From contig NC_020506.1 of the NCBI RefSeq assembly GCF_000344785.1, positions 1,612,001 to 1,676,000 on the forward strand: a DNA stretch of 64,000 nucleotides, read 5' to 3'. Both the position numbers and the translations under genes were made by a program. Of this stretch, positions 20,381-30,035 are shown piece by piece; the stretch's first letter is position 1; every line of letters begins with the position of its first letter. Source of the stretch: Corynebacterium callunae DSM 20147. GTDB lineage: Bacteria > Actinomycetota > Actinomycetes > Mycobacteriales > Mycobacteriaceae. The notes under the pieces were generated by a model, which was not told the origin of the DNA, did no database searches, and saw only the letters and a program-made list of their open reading frames with translations.

Positions 20381-20819
20381 TCACACCGCGCCTATTCCGG
20401 TAACTATCGACCGTGTTGCTTTGATCATGAAGGAATTCGGTATCGATCTTTTAGTCAACAATGATCACAGCTCTGGTGCGCAGGTTGCCAGCGCAAACCT
20501 CAACGGCACCAACGTCATGTTCGCCGTTATTGGATCCGTGCTCATCGTGCGCGCCGATCGCCCGACCGAAACCGCAGTCTCCGAGGGCAATCCCCTTTGG
20601 CACCTTGCCTGCAACCAGGTCAATTGCTTTAACTTTGCGGCCAAGGCCGTCGTGGTGGACCGCAGTGAAAAGGCCATCATCCGCGCGGAGAAGGACATTC
20701 TCATTGCTGCCGGCCTTAACAATGCGCAGCTGTCTGCGAGCCTGAAAACCGCCATCGACCATGTGTTGGCAATTCAAGACGCAGTAGCCAAAGCCGCCGG
20801 CGAACTGAGCCAGGCTTAG
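20370..20819 (+). CDS. YbjN-domain protein 2
   Basis: About 149 residues, a second YbjN-like protein diverged from its upstream partner (VALIMKEFGIDLLVNNDH, LNGTNVMFAVIGSVLIVRAD, HLACNQVNCFNFAAKAVVVD). The ATG at 20370 sits behind AAGGA and overlaps the end of the upstream gene by 11 bases, so the two are translationally coupled and may act as a pair. Function is unknown. A strong hairpin follows eight bases after the stop. Confidence 0.75.
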   Translation: MSTNHTAPIPVTIDRVALIMKEFGIDLLVNNDHSSGAQVASANLNGTNVMFAVIGSVLIVRADRPTETAVSEGNPLWHLACNQVNCFNFAAKAVVVDRSEKAIIRAEKDILIAAGLNNAQLSASLKTAIDHVLAIQDAVAKAAGELSQA

Positions 20820-20827
20820 CCGATTCA

Positions 20828-20873
20828 AAAAGGAGGGGTTGCTACACCATGTGGTGTAGCAACCCCTCCTTTT
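20828..20873. terminator. Bidirectional terminator between YbjN pair and nusB
   Basis: A perfect inverted repeat with 22-base arms (AAAAGGAGGGGTTGCTACAC..., 20828-20849 and 20852-20873) and a two-base tip. The A-run before and T-run after make it symmetric, so it can stop both the plus-strand YbjN pair and the minus-strand nusB transcript. Confidence 0.92.
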
Positions 20874-20884
20874 AAACCCGATTC

Positions 20885-21478
20885 CTATGCTTGCTCAGGT
20901 GCATCCTCTGCAGCAACCTCAGTGACTTCAGTGACTTCATCAATGGAGTCATCCCATGGTGCAACAGGGGCATCCTCATCATCCATAAGTGCAGCAGCAG
21001 CCTGCGGATTTTGAGCGCGTTCGCGCAGTGCCTCTACCTTATGCGCCATGGAATCCAGCGTTGCATTGATATATGCGCTGGAATTGTCGGTTGAGTACTG
21101 GGAGGCAATCTCCACAGCTTCAACAACGGCGGTGGTAACAGGGACATCAGAGTTGTAGATCATTTCCCAACATGCCACACGCAAGATTGCGCGGTCCACA
21201 GAAGGCAAGCGTCCCAGCGTCCAAGTCTCAGCGATATGCTCTTCTAGAAGCTCATCAATGGTGTCCAATTCAACTGCCACACCATTGATAATTGCCTCGG
21301 TGTACTCCGCTACGGGGGCAACAACAGGCTCGATGGCGGTGGCTAGCTTGTGGCGGTCTTCAATAATTGCCACGGGATCAACATCACGGGATTCCGCTTC
21401 AAAAAGGATATCTACCGCACGCCTGCGTGCCTTATAGCGGGATCCATGGCGCTTGTAGTCGTGTTGACGCTCGCTCAC
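20885..21478 (-). CDS. nusB: Transcription antitermination factor NusB
   Basis: Binds boxA RNA with NusE and supports rRNA transcription. 197 residues; the NusB fold covers about residues 10-150 (SRYKARRRAVDILFEAESRD, LPSVDRAILRVACWEMIYN, VAVVEAVEIA-like helix, STDNSSAYINATLDSMA). The last 35 residues are an acidic tail with a direct repeat (EVTEVTEVAAEDAPEQA) not needed for the fold. It follows efp by 89 bases; that gap has a small AGCCACA/TGTGGCT hairpin (21514-21535). The efp-nusB order is common in Gram-positive genomes. Confidence 0.95.
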   Translation of the reverse strand: MSERQHDYKRHGSRYKARRRAVDILFEAESRDVDPVAIIEDRHKLATAIEPVVAPVAEYTEAIINGVAVELDTIDELLEEHIAETWTLGRLPSVDRAILRVACWEMIYNSDVPVTTAVVEAVEIASQYSTDNSSAYINATLDSMAHKVEALRERAQNPQAAAALMDDEDAPVAPWDDSIDEVTEVTEVAAEDAPEQA

Positions 21479-21567
21479 GTTGAGTTCTCTTAGTTCCTGT
21501 CAGAATAGGTACAAGCCACACTAAAAAATGTGGCTCGTGGGTGTCGGGTGAATCTTTAAAAAGAATC

Positions 21568-22131
21568 TTAGCTGTTCACGCGGGAAAGGTATGAACCGTC
21601 GCGGGTATCAACCTTGAGAACGTTACCAGTTTCGATGAACAATGGGACCTGAATTTCAGCGCCGGTCTCCAAGGTTGCCGGCTTGGTGCCACCGGTGGAG
21701 CGGTCACCCTGCAGGCCTGGATCGGTGTGCTCAACACGCAGATCAACAGAAACTGGGAGCTCTCCGAAGAGTGCTTCACCCTCGTGGAAGGAAACCTGAA
21801 CGCGCATGTTCTCCAAGAGGAAACGGCCTGCGTCACCAAAAGCATCTGGGCTGAGCTCATACTGCTCGAAGGTCTTATCGTCCATCACAATGTAGGAGGT
21901 TCCATCATTGTAAAGGTAGGTGACGTCGCGACGGTCAACAGTTGCGGTCTCAACCTTGACGCCCGCGTTCCAGGTCTTGTCAATGGTCTTGCCGGAGACA
22001 ACGTCCTTCAGCTTGGTGCGTACGAATGCTGGGCCCTTGCCTGGCTTGACGTGCTGGAACTCGGTGATCTGCTGGAGCTTGCCATCGATCTTGAGCACAA
22101 GACCGTTCTTGAAATCAGCGGTGGTTGCCAC
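21568..22131 (-). CDS. efp: Elongation factor P
   Basis: Relieves ribosome stalling at polyproline stretches. 187 residues in three beta-barrel domains. The conserved loop [20 protein letters not shown] contains the Lys at the tip position modified in some bacteria. Further signatures are [17 protein letters not shown] and [23 protein letters not shown] at the end. I chose GTG at 22131 (ATTADFKNG) with GGGAG upstream, giving the normal family length; the open frame continues 18 codons upstream. pepQ precedes it. Confidence 0.97.
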   Translation of the reverse strand: MATTADFKNGLVLKIDGKLQQITEFQHVKPGKGPAFVRTKLKDVVSGKTIDKTWNAGVKVETATVDRRDVTYLYNDGTSYIVMDDKTFEQYELSPDAFGDAGRFLLENMRVQVSFHEGEALFGELPVSVDLRVEHTDPGLQGDRSTGGTKPATLETGAEIQVPLFIETGNVLKVDTRDGSYLSRVNS

Positions 22132-22226
22132 GGATGTGATCTCCCTCATGGATAACGTGATGTGAGCGCTTTTCCCGCGGCCCAAATCGAGGGCTGGGCG
22201 GAAAAAGACTGTTTAGCTCACCCAGA

Positions 22227-23318
22227 TTACACTATGCGAAGGTCCTTGCTTACTTTGGTAATGATTTCCGGCGCACCTTCGGTGATGATCAGCGTATCTT
22301 CGATGCGCACACCACCCTTTCCTGGAACATAAATTCCCGGCTCAATAGTCAAGGTAGAACCGGCATCCAAAACGCCAGGGGCATTTTTTGCAGCACCCGG
22401 AGCCTCATGAACTTCCAGACCAATTCCGTGTCCGGTGGAGTGCACAAAATACTCACCATATCCAGCATCTTCAATGATGGAACGGCACGCAGCATCAATA
22501 TCAGCAAGCGGGGTGCCAGCATAAGCGGCCTCCACACCAGCCAGTTGGGCGCGCAGCACCACATCATAAATCTCAGCTTCAAAATCTCCCGCCGAACCCA
22601 TTACCAAAGTACGGGTCATATCGGAGTTAAAACCACGAGAATGCGCACCAAAATCAATAGTCACCAAATCGCCGTGAGAAAGTACTCGGTCTCCAGCGCT
22701 GTGGTGAGGCTTTGCGGAATTCAGACCGGAAGCAACGATGGTGTCAAAGCTGGTGCGCTCGGCACCAAGCATGCGCATGCGATATTCCAAATCTGCTGCG
22801 ACCTGACGCTCGGTGCGTCCCTCGGCCAACTCGCCGGCGGCCAACAAATCCTCAAAAGCTTGGGATGCCAAAGCTGCAACTTCACGCAGGCGATCTAACT
22901 CAAAATTGTCCTTGTGCAGGCGAATTGACTCCACCACACCAGTTACCGGCACCAAAGTGACATCTTCTTGCAACGCATCTTTGAGCGCATCAAGTTCCGC
23001 GATGGTGGTTTGCGAAGCTTCAAACGCTATACGACGCGGCCCTGCAACCTGGCTCAACAGCGCCACGGCCGAGTTACGTTCCATCAGTGCCTCAATATCA
23101 GGCACTTCTTCCGCAATTTGGGTGGTATAACGTCCATCGGTGCAAATCTGTGCGGAAAGATCCTTATTCACAATCAAGGCTCCATTGGAACCAGTGAATC
23201 CGCTGAGATAACGCACGTGGATGGGGCTGGTCACCAGAATTGAATCAATACGCTGGGCTGCCAGCTTTGCAGCAAGCGCACGCCTTCGAGTTGCAAATCG
23301 GGTATCTGCCAAAGCCAT
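22227..23318 (-). CDS. pepQ: Xaa-Pro aminopeptidase/dipeptidase, M24 family
   Basis: Cleaves X-Pro peptides; cytoplasmic dinuclear metallopeptidase. 363 residues with an N-terminal creatinase-like domain (IHVRYLSGFTGSNGALIV) and a C-terminal pita-bread domain. All five metal ligands are visible: Asp in VTIDFGAHSRG and NSDMTRTLV, His in STGHGIGLEVHEAPG, Glu in LTIEPGIYVPG and VRIEDTLII. It sits between aroB and efp, an arrangement common in actinobacteria, and its start is 30 bases after the aroB stop. Confidence 0.93.
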   Translation of the reverse strand: MALADTRFATRRRALAAKLAAQRIDSILVTSPIHVRYLSGFTGSNGALIVNKDLSAQICTDGRYTTQIAEEVPDIEALMERNSAVALLSQVAGPRRIAFEASQTTIAELDALKDALQEDVTLVPVTGVVESIRLHKDNFELDRLREVAALASQAFEDLLAAGELAEGRTERQVAADLEYRMRMLGAERTSFDTIVASGLNSAKPHHSAGDRVLSHGDLVTIDFGAHSRGFNSDMTRTLVMGSAGDFEAEIYDVVLRAQLAGVEAAYAGTPLADIDAACRSIIEDAGYGEYFVHSTGHGIGLEVHEAPGAAKNAPGVLDAGSTLTIEPGIYVPGKGGVRIEDTLIITEGAPEIITKVSKDLRIV

Positions 23319-23347
23319 TTTCTCTCCTTTGTTTAAACCATTTATAC

Positions 23348-24448
23348 CTATTTTGCGCTGATAGCCTCATATGAAGCAATCAACGCCTCGCGGGAAGGAC
23401 CCTCAATGCGGGTTACCTGGGCAACATCAGTTAGCGCTACAAAGCGAATATTGCCATCGCGATTTTTCTTATCACGGGTCATGCCCTCATAAAGTTCTTC
23501 GAAGGCACCGCCTTCGTAGGTGGTGGGCAGCCCGATGGACTCCAGAATCGCACGGTGCCGCCCGAGCAGGGAGGTGTCGATAAGCCCCAGGTTGTGAGAA
23601 AGATTGGCGATAAACATCATGCCCACCGCAACGGCATTGCCGTGGCGCCACTGGAAATGCTCGCGCAATTCCACGGCATGGCCGAAGGTGTGTCCATAAT
23701 TAAGAATTTCACGGAGGTTGGATTCTTTAAGATCTTGGCCCACCACGGAACCCTTGACTGCCACCGAACGCCAAATCAACTCAGGCAAATGTGAACCCTC
23801 AGTTTCTTTTTGCAGGCAGGCCTGGGGGTTTGATTCATAGAGCGCAAGGATTTCAGGATCGGCAATAAAGCCTGTCTTAATAATCTCCGCAGAACCAGCA
23901 ATAAGTTCTGCATCAGGCAGGGTCTGCAGACGCTCAGTATCAATGAATACTGCATCTGGTTCGTGGAAAGCACCCACCAAGTTCTTGCCGGCTGCGGTAT
24001 TAATGCCGGTCTTGCCACCGACGGCAGCATCAACCATTGCCAACAAAGTGGTTGGCACCTGAATAACCTTCACCCCGCGCATCCATGCGGCTGCCACAAA
24101 ACCTGCAAGGTCCGTTGCTGCCCCGCCACCGAGTCCAATGACGATATCGCGGCGGCCGAATGCGGCGTCGCCAAGCTGATCCCAACAAGCACCGGCAACC
24201 TCTAAGGTCTTGGCAGCTTCTGCATCTGGCACATTGAGGTGCAAAACCTTAAGGCCACGCGCCAGCAACTCATGATCCAGCTGCTCAGCGATGCTATTGA
24301 GAGGCTCTTGGTGCACAATTGCGACCTGCTCGGCACCGGAGTTGCTAATGCGCTCGACGATGAGCGAACCCAAGTTAGCGCCAATGGTCACATCATAAGG
24401 TGAGGCGCTATTAACGTGGACGGTGTTGAAAATTTGCGGGGCATTCAC
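23348..24448 (-). CDS. aroB: 3-dehydroquinate synthase
   Basis: Second step of the shikimate pathway: converts DAHP to 3-dehydroquinate, using NAD and a divalent metal. About 366 residues. The NAD site is [18 protein letters not shown], followed by [20 protein letters not shown] and the metal-binding [16 protein letters not shown] used the GTG at 24448 ([12 protein letters not shown]) with AAAGG upstream; the frame runs 18 codons further. It is the third gene of the aroC-aroK-aroB cluster; the 77-base gap to aroK has a short GC-rich inverted repeat. Confidence 0.96.
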   Translation of the reverse strand: MNAPQIFNTVHVNSASPYDVTIGANLGSLIVERISNSGAEQVAIVHQEPLNSIAEQLDHELLARGLKVLHLNVPDAEAAKTLEVAGACWDQLGDAAFGRRDIVIGLGGGAATDLAGFVAAAWMRGVKVIQVPTTLLAMVDAAVGGKTGINTAAGKNLVGAFHEPDAVFIDTERLQTLPDAELIAGSAEIIKTGFIADPEILALYESNPQACLQKETEGSHLPELIWRSVAVKGSVVGQDLKESNLREILNYGHTFGHAVELREHFQWRHGNAVAVGMMFIANLSHNLGLIDTSLLGRHRAILESIGLPTTYEGGAFEELYEGMTRDKKNRDGNIRFVALTDVAQVTRIEGPSREALIASYEAISAK

Positions 24449-24525
24449 AAGTGCACAACCTTTACTGTGTTTAAATTTCTTAGCAAAATCGGGCGGACGC
24501 ACACCTCGCGACCACCCGATATTTA

Positions 24526-25128
24526 TTAATGATTTTCAATATGATGCAATACCGCAGCTACTACCTGCTGCGGGCTGCGATCCTTGGTACGCAATCGAAA
24601 AGTTGCCACCTCTTCATACAAAGGCGTACGTACCTTCACCAGATTACGATAGTGCTCCGCAGGATCGGCTGCCTGTAAAACGGGACGAGTACGCTCACCT
24701 GCAGTTCGGCGAATGCCCTCCTCCACCGGTACGTCAATCCAGATCACCTCATGATCCTTTAATAACTCACGGGTAGAATCGGTCAACACTGCCCCACCGC
24801 CCAAGCTCACCACGCCGGTGGTCTCCAAAGCCTTGGCAACATATTCAGCTTCCATCACGCGGAAAGCTGGTTCGCCCAGTTCACTAAATACAGCACCACA
24901 AGCTTTGCCGGTTGCTTGCTCAATTAGCTCATCAGAATCCACCAGCTCGGTATTCAGGGCGCGCGCCAGGCGACGGCCAATGGTGGTCTTGCCAGCCCCC
25001 GGCAACCCAATCAGTACCACGATTGGGCGATCGCCACAGTTTTGGCTTGCAAACTCCGGTGCCTCCGGTGCCTCCGGTGCCCCTGGAGCCTCGGATACCT
25101 CTGGGAGTTCTGATTCTTTAGAGCTCAT
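24526..25128 (-). CDS. aroK: Shikimate kinase
   Basis: Phosphorylates shikimate at O3. About 200 residues. The P-loop [18 protein letters not shown] is near residue 42, the shikimate-binding DSDELIE and VSLGGGAVL follow, and the lid region is RTRPVLQ. The start ATG at 25128 lies inside aroC (11-base overlap), implying coupled translation. The first 35 residues are an unusual Glu/Pro/Ala-rich extension ([12 protein letters not shown]) encoded by tandem 9-base repeats; the usual kinase starts only after it. It is flanked by aroC and aroB. Confidence 0.95.
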   Translation of the reverse strand: MSSKESELPEVSEAPGAPEAPEAPEFASQNCGDRPIVVLIGLPGAGKTTIGRRLARALNTELVDSDELIEQATGKACGAVFSELGEPAFRVMEAEYVAKALETTGVVSLGGGAVLTDSTRELLKDHEVIWIDVPVEEGIRRTAGERTRPVLQAADPAEHYRNLVKVRTPLYEEVATFRLRTKDRSPQQVVAAVLHHIENH

Positions 25129-26332
25129 CAGAGAACTCCATACGCTCCTGAAGTCCCTTAACGTAGCTGGCAATATTATTTTTGGTTTCCGCGAGAGAAT
25201 CGCCACCGAACTTTTGCAGTACAGCGCGCGCCAGCACCAGTGCAACCATGGCTTCAGCAACCACGCCAGCGGCTGGAACTGCGCACACATCAGAACGCTG
25301 GTGAATGCCAGTGGCCGCTTCACCGGTTGACATATCCACAGTCTTCAAAGCACGCGGCACAGTAGAAATTGGCTTCATCGCAGCACGAACACGCAGGGCT
25401 TCCCCATTGGTCATGCCACCTTCAAGGCCACCTGCACGGTTACTGCTACGGTGCACGCCGTCCTCATCGCGGTACATTTCATCGTGGGCTTCAGAACCAC
25501 GACGACGCGCTTCCTCAAAGCCATCGCCGATTTCAACACCCTTAATTGCCTGAATGCCCATCAATGCAGCGGCAATCTGCGCATCCAAGCGATCTTCGCC
25601 AGAAATGTGGGATCCCAAACCGATAGGCAGGCCCTCGACGATTACCTCCACAATGCCACCGAGAGTATCGCCAGCTTTCTTAGCAGCTTCAATCTCCGCA
25701 ATCATTGATTCCTCAGCTTCTTTGCCAAAGGCGCGCACTGGGGAGTTATCAATGTTTTCAATATCGGCAAAGCGTGGATTTGGGCCCTCATAAGGAGCAG
25801 AGCGCCCGATAGAAATGACATGAGAGAGCACCTCGACGCCGAGGGTCTCGCGCAGGAAGGAACGTGCCACGGTTGCAGCAGCTACGCGAGCTGCAGTTTC
25901 ACGGGCAGAAGAACGCTCAAGCACATTGCGTGCGTCATCAAAGCCGTATTTCAGCATGCCAGCGTAATCAGCATGTCCAGGACGGGGGCGGGTGAGCTTG
26001 GCGCCGCGTCCCGAAGACATGGCAGCAACATTTTCTGGATCAGACATATCAAGCGCATCTGAAGACATGATGGTGGTCCACTTTGGCCACTCAGAGTTGC
26101 CGATCATAATGGCGATGGGACTACCCAAGGTGAGGCCATGGCGAATTCCGGTGAGGAAGGTGAGTTCATCCTGCTCAAACTTCATGCGCGCGCCACGTCC
26201 ATATCCAAGTCGGCGGCGAGCCAATTGATAGGAAACCTCATCCTTGGTCACGGGCACGCCCGCAGGCATGTGCTCAACTGTGGCGATTAACGCCTGGCCA
26301 TGGGATTCACCAGCTGTAGTCCATCGAAGCAT
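25118..26332 (-). CDS. aroC: Chorismate synthase
   Basis: Converts EPSP to chorismate with reduced FMN. About 404 residues. Signatures are [16 protein letters not shown] at the start, [42 protein letters not shown] and [21 protein letters not shown] near the end. I chose the ATG at 26332; a second in-frame ATG three codons upstream (26341) lies within a GATAAT -10 element placed seven bases before 26332, which would give a leaderless mRNA. It heads aroC-aroK-aroB. Confidence 0.95.
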   Translation of the reverse strand: MLRWTTAGESHGQALIATVEHMPAGVPVTKDEVSYQLARRRLGYGRGARMKFEQDELTFLTGIRHGLTLGSPIAIMIGNSEWPKWTTIMSSDALDMSDPENVAAMSSGRGAKLTRPRPGHADYAGMLKYGFDDARNVLERSSARETAARVAAATVARSFLRETLGVEVLSHVISIGRSAPYEGPNPRFADIENIDNSPVRAFGKEAEESMIAEIEAAKKAGDTLGGIVEVIVEGLPIGLGSHISGEDRLDAQIAAALMGIQAIKGVEIGDGFEEARRRGSEAHDEMYRDEDGVHRSSNRAGGLEGGMTNGEALRVRAAMKPISTVPRALKTVDMSTGEAATGIHQRSDVCAVPAAGVVAEAMVALVLARAVLQKFGGDSLAETKNNIASYVKGLQERMEFSDEL

Positions 26333-26339
26333 GCCTAGC

Positions 26340-26345
26340 ATTATC
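26340..26345 (-). promoter_or_regulatory. Candidate extended -10 element of aroC
   Basis: On the minus strand TGC-GATAAT is followed by seven bases and then the aroC ATG, so transcription would start at the A of the start codon. Leaderless mRNAs are common in corynebacteria. No convincing -35 or ribosome-binding site is seen, which agrees with this reading. Confidence 0.45.
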
Positions 26346-26385
26346 GCACGAAACCGCGATTGTGCCGCATACAGCCCGCGCTAAC

Positions 26386-26802
26386 TCACATAAAAATCAC
26401 ATAAGCGCAGGTAGAGGCAATGGACATGCTTGGTCCGTGGGGAATATATACCACCCCTCGCCTACCCTTCATCACCCGAAGAATTCCACCCAGTAAGACA
26501 GAAATTAATGATGATCCCACAATTGCCAGCACTAAGGCCTCTGCCCCCAAGCTAAAAACGGCCGTCCCCAACCCTGCTGCAAATTTCACATCTCCCCCGC
26601 CGATCCCGCCAAAGAGCACCGCCGTTAGAAAATACAGCCCCGCCCACAACAATCCGCCGCCCATCCACAACGGATCCTGCAGCGCAGCCCACAGATTTAT
26701 AAACAGCGCTCCGGATAATGTTAGCCAGTTCGGCAGCCGCCGCCACCGCAGATCCCAAAAGACCAAAAGCGCGCACCACAGTGCGAAAATAAAGTGCCCC
26801 AT
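26386..26802 (-). CDS. Short type 4 prepilin peptidase (A24 family)
   Basis: Membrane aspartic protease that removes leader peptides from prepilins. 138 residues, much shorter than enterobacterial PilD because it lacks the N-terminal cytoplasmic methyltransferase domain. Both catalytic aspartates are visible: FWDLRWRRLPN near residue 17 and GGIGGGDVKFAAGLG near residue 73, separated by hydrophobic segments typical of four to five membrane helices. No pilin or tad assembly genes are in this window, so its substrates must be elsewhere. It is 54 bases from the aroC start and on the same strand. Confidence 0.85.
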   Translation of the reverse strand: MGHFIFALWCALLVFWDLRWRRLPNWLTLSGALFINLWAALQDPLWMGGGLLWAGLYFLTAVLFGGIGGGDVKFAAGLGTAVFSLGAEALVLAIVGSSLISVLLGGILRVMKGRRGVVYIPHGPSMSIASTCAYVIFM

Positions 26803-26860
26803 ACCCTGTTTGACTGCGTTTTAGGCCCCCAGGTTCCCTGCTTTGCGACGCAACCCCAGC

Positions 26861-27169
26861 TTAAGAATGGGCGTGGGTGCCCCCAAGATGATGCAGCAAC
26901 TTATGGGTGGCCTCATCTACTAAGCGATATCTAGTAACTCGGCCTTCTTTGAAAGATTCCACAATATTATTCTCTGCCAAATTCACCAACGCAGCCGAAG
27001 CCGTTGGAAGGGACACTCCAACAGTTTCTGCCAGCTCTGAGACCGTGGCTTCCCCAGGTCCGCGGTGGTGCATGGCAAGAAGCAGGCTGAGCCGAGTGCG
27101 ATCACCCATGAGCTTAAAAAGTGGCGCCCATTGCTGCGCCAAACTCAAAAGTTCTTGTTCCTCCGCCAT
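26861..27169 (-). CDS. ArsR-family winged-helix transcription regulator
   Basis: 102 residues with an ArsR/SmtB-type winged helix (PLFKLMGDRTRLSLLLAMHH, VSELAETVGVSLPTASAALVNLAENNIVESFKEGRVTRYRL split over residues 40-90). The ELCV-type metal motif is absent, but the C-terminus is His-rich (HKLLHHLGGTHAHS), a possible metal site. It is divergent from a metal-chelate importer with only 53 bases between the two starts, so it probably controls it. Effector unknown; a metal or cobalamin-related signal is inferred. Confidence 0.82.
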   Translation of the reverse strand: MAEEQELLSLAQQWAPLFKLMGDRTRLSLLLAMHHRGPGEATVSELAETVGVSLPTASAALVNLAENNIVESFKEGRVTRYRLVDEATHKLLHHLGGTHAHS

Positions 27170-27222
27170 GTCCTACCCCATCGTTAATAGTCAATTACTT
27201 GTTTGAGTGTTAAGGTTTTTCC

Positions 27223-28302
27223 ATGCTCCTCAAGGCACAACCCGATGTTTCAGCGCTTGGTCTTAATACTCAAAAACACCAAGCCCTTTGGTGGACACTG
27301 TGCCTCGGTGTAATTCTAGCTTTAAGCATGGGGCTCGGAATTCTTATCGGCGCCTCAGAAACTTCACTTTCCCAAGCTTTATCTATCTTGGGTCACCACC
27401 TATTTGGCATGCCGCTGACCAGGCTGGATAACGCTCAACTTCATGACGCCGTTGTCTGGGATATCCGCACCCCGCGAGTAGTTTTAGCAACCGCTATCGG
27501 TGCAGGCCTTGCACTGTCCGGCGTCATTCTGCAGGTACTTGTGCTTAATGTACTGGCAGATCCATATGTTTTGGGGGTGAATTCCGGTGCTAGTTGTGGG
27601 GCTGCTGCTGCCCTCCTATTTGGACTCGGTGCAGGTTTTGGCGATTATGCTCTCCAGGGCAGTGCCTTCCTGGGGGCGCTGGCCGCCAGCATCTTAATCT
27701 TTAGTGTTGCACGCGCCGCGGGGAGGTTGTCGTCGATACGCTTATTAATGTCCGGGATGGCCGTAGGTTATCTGCTTTCCGCAGCCACCAGCTTCCTGAT
27801 TTTTTCTTCGAGCTCTGCCGAGGGCAGTCGCTCGGTGATGTTTTGGCTGCTGGGCTCGCTGGGGCTGGCCGCCTGGGATGGGCCTTTGGCCATAATCACC
27901 CTTGTGGTGGCTGGATCACTGGCCGCGGTGATGCTGCTTGGTCCGCACCTTGACGCGCTGAAGTCCGGGGATGAAACCGCACTTACCCTCGGCATCTCCC
28001 CTGACCGCCTGCGCCTTGGACTTTTGCTCATTGCCTGTTTATTGGTTGGCGCCATCGTTGCTATGGCGGGCAGCATTGGTTTTATTGGCCTTGTTGTACC
28101 ACACCTGGCACGGCGAATTGTAGGCGGAACCCACCGCCTGCTTGCCCCTATCGCTGCACTTCTGGGCGCTATTTTGCTGATCTGGGCAGATATTTTGGCA
28201 CGCACTTTACTTGCCCCGCAAGAAATCCCCATTGGTATTATCACTGCCCTAGTTGGAGCGCCTTTCCTGCTGATTCTGGTGCGCAAAATGGCTGCAGCCT
28301 AA
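27223..28302 (+). CDS. FecCD/BtuC-family ABC importer permease
   Basis: Membrane subunit of an importer for iron-siderophore, heme or cobalamin. 359 residues with about ten hydrophobic segments. The family motifs are DIRTPRVVLATAIGAGLALSG near residue 84, LADPYVLGVNSGASCGAA, and near the end GSIGFIGLVVPHLARRIVG, the loop that contacts the ATPase. The ATG follows the 53-base divergent promoter region. The lipoprotein and ATPase genes follow directly, so the three form one transporter operon. Confidence 0.9.
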   Translation: MLLKAQPDVSALGLNTQKHQALWWTLCLGVILALSMGLGILIGASETSLSQALSILGHHLFGMPLTRLDNAQLHDAVVWDIRTPRVVLATAIGAGLALSGVILQVLVLNVLADPYVLGVNSGASCGAAAALLFGLGAGFGDYALQGSAFLGALAASILIFSVARAAGRLSSIRLLMSGMAVGYLLSAATSFLIFSSSSAEGSRSVMFWLLGSLGLAAWDGPLAIITLVVAGSLAAVMLLGPHLDALKSGDETALTLGISPDRLRLGLLLIACLLVGAIVAMAGSIGFIGLVVPHLARRIVGGTHRLLAPIAALLGAILLIWADILARTLLAPQEIPIGIITALVGAPFLLILVRKMAAA

Positions 28303-28323
28303 CCCTAGAAAGGATAAAACTCC

Positions 28324-29283
28324 GTGAAAAAATCTGTTCTCGCTACTGCACTTGCCGGTAGTTTGCTGCTCAGCGCATGTGCAAAGCCGGCAGAAACTAG
28401 CGATAAAGCAATCACTGTAGAAAACTGCGGGGCCACCGTTTCATTTGACAGCGCGCCAGAAAAAGTAGTGCTGATGGATAGCGCAGCTGTACCCACCCTT
28501 AATGGCCTCGGTGTGTTGGACCGAGTAGTTGCCAAAGCTGGGGCATTTCCGGCAGGTTATTATCAAGAGCCTCTGGCCAGCACGGTAGCTAATATTCCCA
28601 GCCTTAGTGAGCGAGTGGATGCTACCGGCCATGTGCTGATTTCCAAGGAGGTGGTGGTTGCCTCCCAACCGGATTTAGTTATCGGCGAAACCGACACCAT
28701 TAATCGCGCCACGCTAGCCAGCAACGAAATCCCGGTGGTTGATGAGCCGGCCTTTTGCGGCAGCCTTAACCATGACGTCACTTTTGCAGATGTGTGGTCT
28801 CAAATTGATACCTATGGCACTATTTTTGACCGCAAAGACGAGGCCACAGCCTTGACTTCATCACTCCAGCAGCGTTTGGCAGAACTTGAATCCCAGGCCT
28901 TAACCGAAAATAAAACCGTGGCTATTGTTTATCCCACCCTCGGCGGAGGCGTGATGTATGCCTATGGGCGCGGCTCAATGTCCAATCCGCTGGTGGAAGC
29001 AGCTGGCCTAAATAATGTTTTTGGAGATCAATCGGAAAGAGTTTTTGAGATCACCGCCGAGGAGCTAATTTCCCGAAATCCGGACTATATTATTGTGCTC
29101 CACAGCGAAGGTGATCCGGCTGCACATATTCGAGAGGTAGCCAATCTCCAGGGATCAGATGCTCTCCAGGCCCTACACTCTGGCCACGTCCTCCCGCTTT
29201 TCCTTAACTTTGCCGAGCCTCCTTCCCCTCTAGCACTAGACGGCCTGGAAAAGATCCTGGATTTCCTAGCTGAGCACCCATGA
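28324..29283 (+). CDS. Solute-binding lipoprotein of the metal-chelate importer
   Basis: 319 residues. An N-terminal lipoprotein signal (ATALAGSLLLSACAKP) predicts lipidation at Cys20. The remainder fits a periplasmic-binding-protein-like II fold of the FhuD/BtuF type (VVLMDSAAVPTLNGLGVLDRVV, VVASQPDLVIGETD, NPDYIIVLHSEGDP). It starts at a GTG behind AAAGGA and ends in ATGA with the ATPase start. The ligand is unknown; siderophore, heme or cobalamin are all possible. Confidence 0.88.
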   Translation: MKKSVLATALAGSLLLSACAKPAETSDKAITVENCGATVSFDSAPEKVVLMDSAAVPTLNGLGVLDRVVAKAGAFPAGYYQEPLASTVANIPSLSERVDATGHVLISKEVVVASQPDLVIGETDTINRATLASNEIPVVDEPAFCGSLNHDVTFADVWSQIDTYGTIFDRKDEATALTSSLQQRLAELESQALTENKTVAIVYPTLGGGVMYAYGRGSMSNPLVEAAGLNNVFGDQSERVFEITAEELISRNPDYIIVLHSEGDPAAHIREVANLQGSDALQALHSGHVLPLFLNFAEPPSPLALDGLEKILDFLAEHP

Positions 29284-30035
29284 TCACTGCCACAAACCTG
29301 CACCACTCCTTTGACACTCACCCGGTAATCAATGGCGTCTCTGTTGAAGTCCCAAACCACGGCACTCTCGGACTCATCGGCCCCAATGGCAGCGGCAAAA
29401 CAACCTTGCTACGCGCGCTTTATGGAGCTTTAAATACCGATGCTGGCCAGGTAACGCTAGATGGCACAGCCCTCCAGCAAATTCCCCGCAAGAAAATTGC
29501 GCAAACAATGGCAGTAGTGGTGCAAGAACATCACGCGGAGCTCGCCATGACCGTGGCCGAACTGGTTCTTCTCGGTCGCCTGCCCTATCAGCGATTCCTT
29601 GCCAGCGGCAAAGATGACCAACAAAAAGTGCAGGCAGCGCTAAAAAAGGTGGGCGCCCTCCACTTAGCCACCCGACAATTTGGCGAGCTGTCCGGTGGCG
29701 AACGCCAAAGAGTTCTCATCGCCCGCGCCTTAGTACAAGAAGCCAGCCATATCCTCCTTGACGAGCCCACCAACCACCTTGATATTCGTTATCAGCACGA
29801 GGTGCTTCATCTGGTACGCACGCTCGACACCAGCGCAGTTGTGGTGCTCCATGATCTAAACCTGGCGGCGGCTTATTGCGATCGGCTCATTTTGCTGGAC
29901 CACGGCCACATCACAGCGCAGGGCACTCCCGCTGAGGTCTTTACAGCAAAAAACCTGGAGGCAGTCTATGGCGTCCAGGTTAAAGTGCATGAGGTAGATG
30001 GGGAAATTCTGCTACATTTCCGGCGTCAGGCCTAA
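29280..30035 (+). CDS. ABC importer ATPase (FepC/BtuD type)
   Basis: 251 residues, with all nucleotide-binding motifs intact: Walker A GPNGSGKTTLLRAL near residue 36, Q-loop VVQEHHAELAMTV, signature LSGGERQRVLIARAL near residue 138, Walker B ILLDEPTNHLD and the switch histidine in VVLHDLNLAAAYCD. The start overlaps the lipoprotein stop by four bases. Its last 24 bases overlap the convergent aroE gene. Confidence 0.93.
   Translation: MITATNLHHSFDTHPVINGVSVEVPNHGTLGLIGPNGSGKTTLLRALYGALNTDAGQVTLDGTALQQIPRKKIAQTMAVVVQEHHAELAMTVAELVLLGRLPYQRFLASGKDDQQKVQAALKKVGALHLATRQFGELSGGERQRVLIARALVQEASHILLDEPTNHLDIRYQHEVLHLVRTLDTSAVVVLHDLNLAAAYCDRLILLDHGHITAQGTPAEVFTAKNLEAVYGVQVKVHEVDGEILLHFRRQA

Noticed and set aside
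27170-27222. ArsR operator in the divergent gap
   Set aside because: Partial symmetry around TCAATTACTTGTTTGA is present but imperfect, too weak to list as a site.
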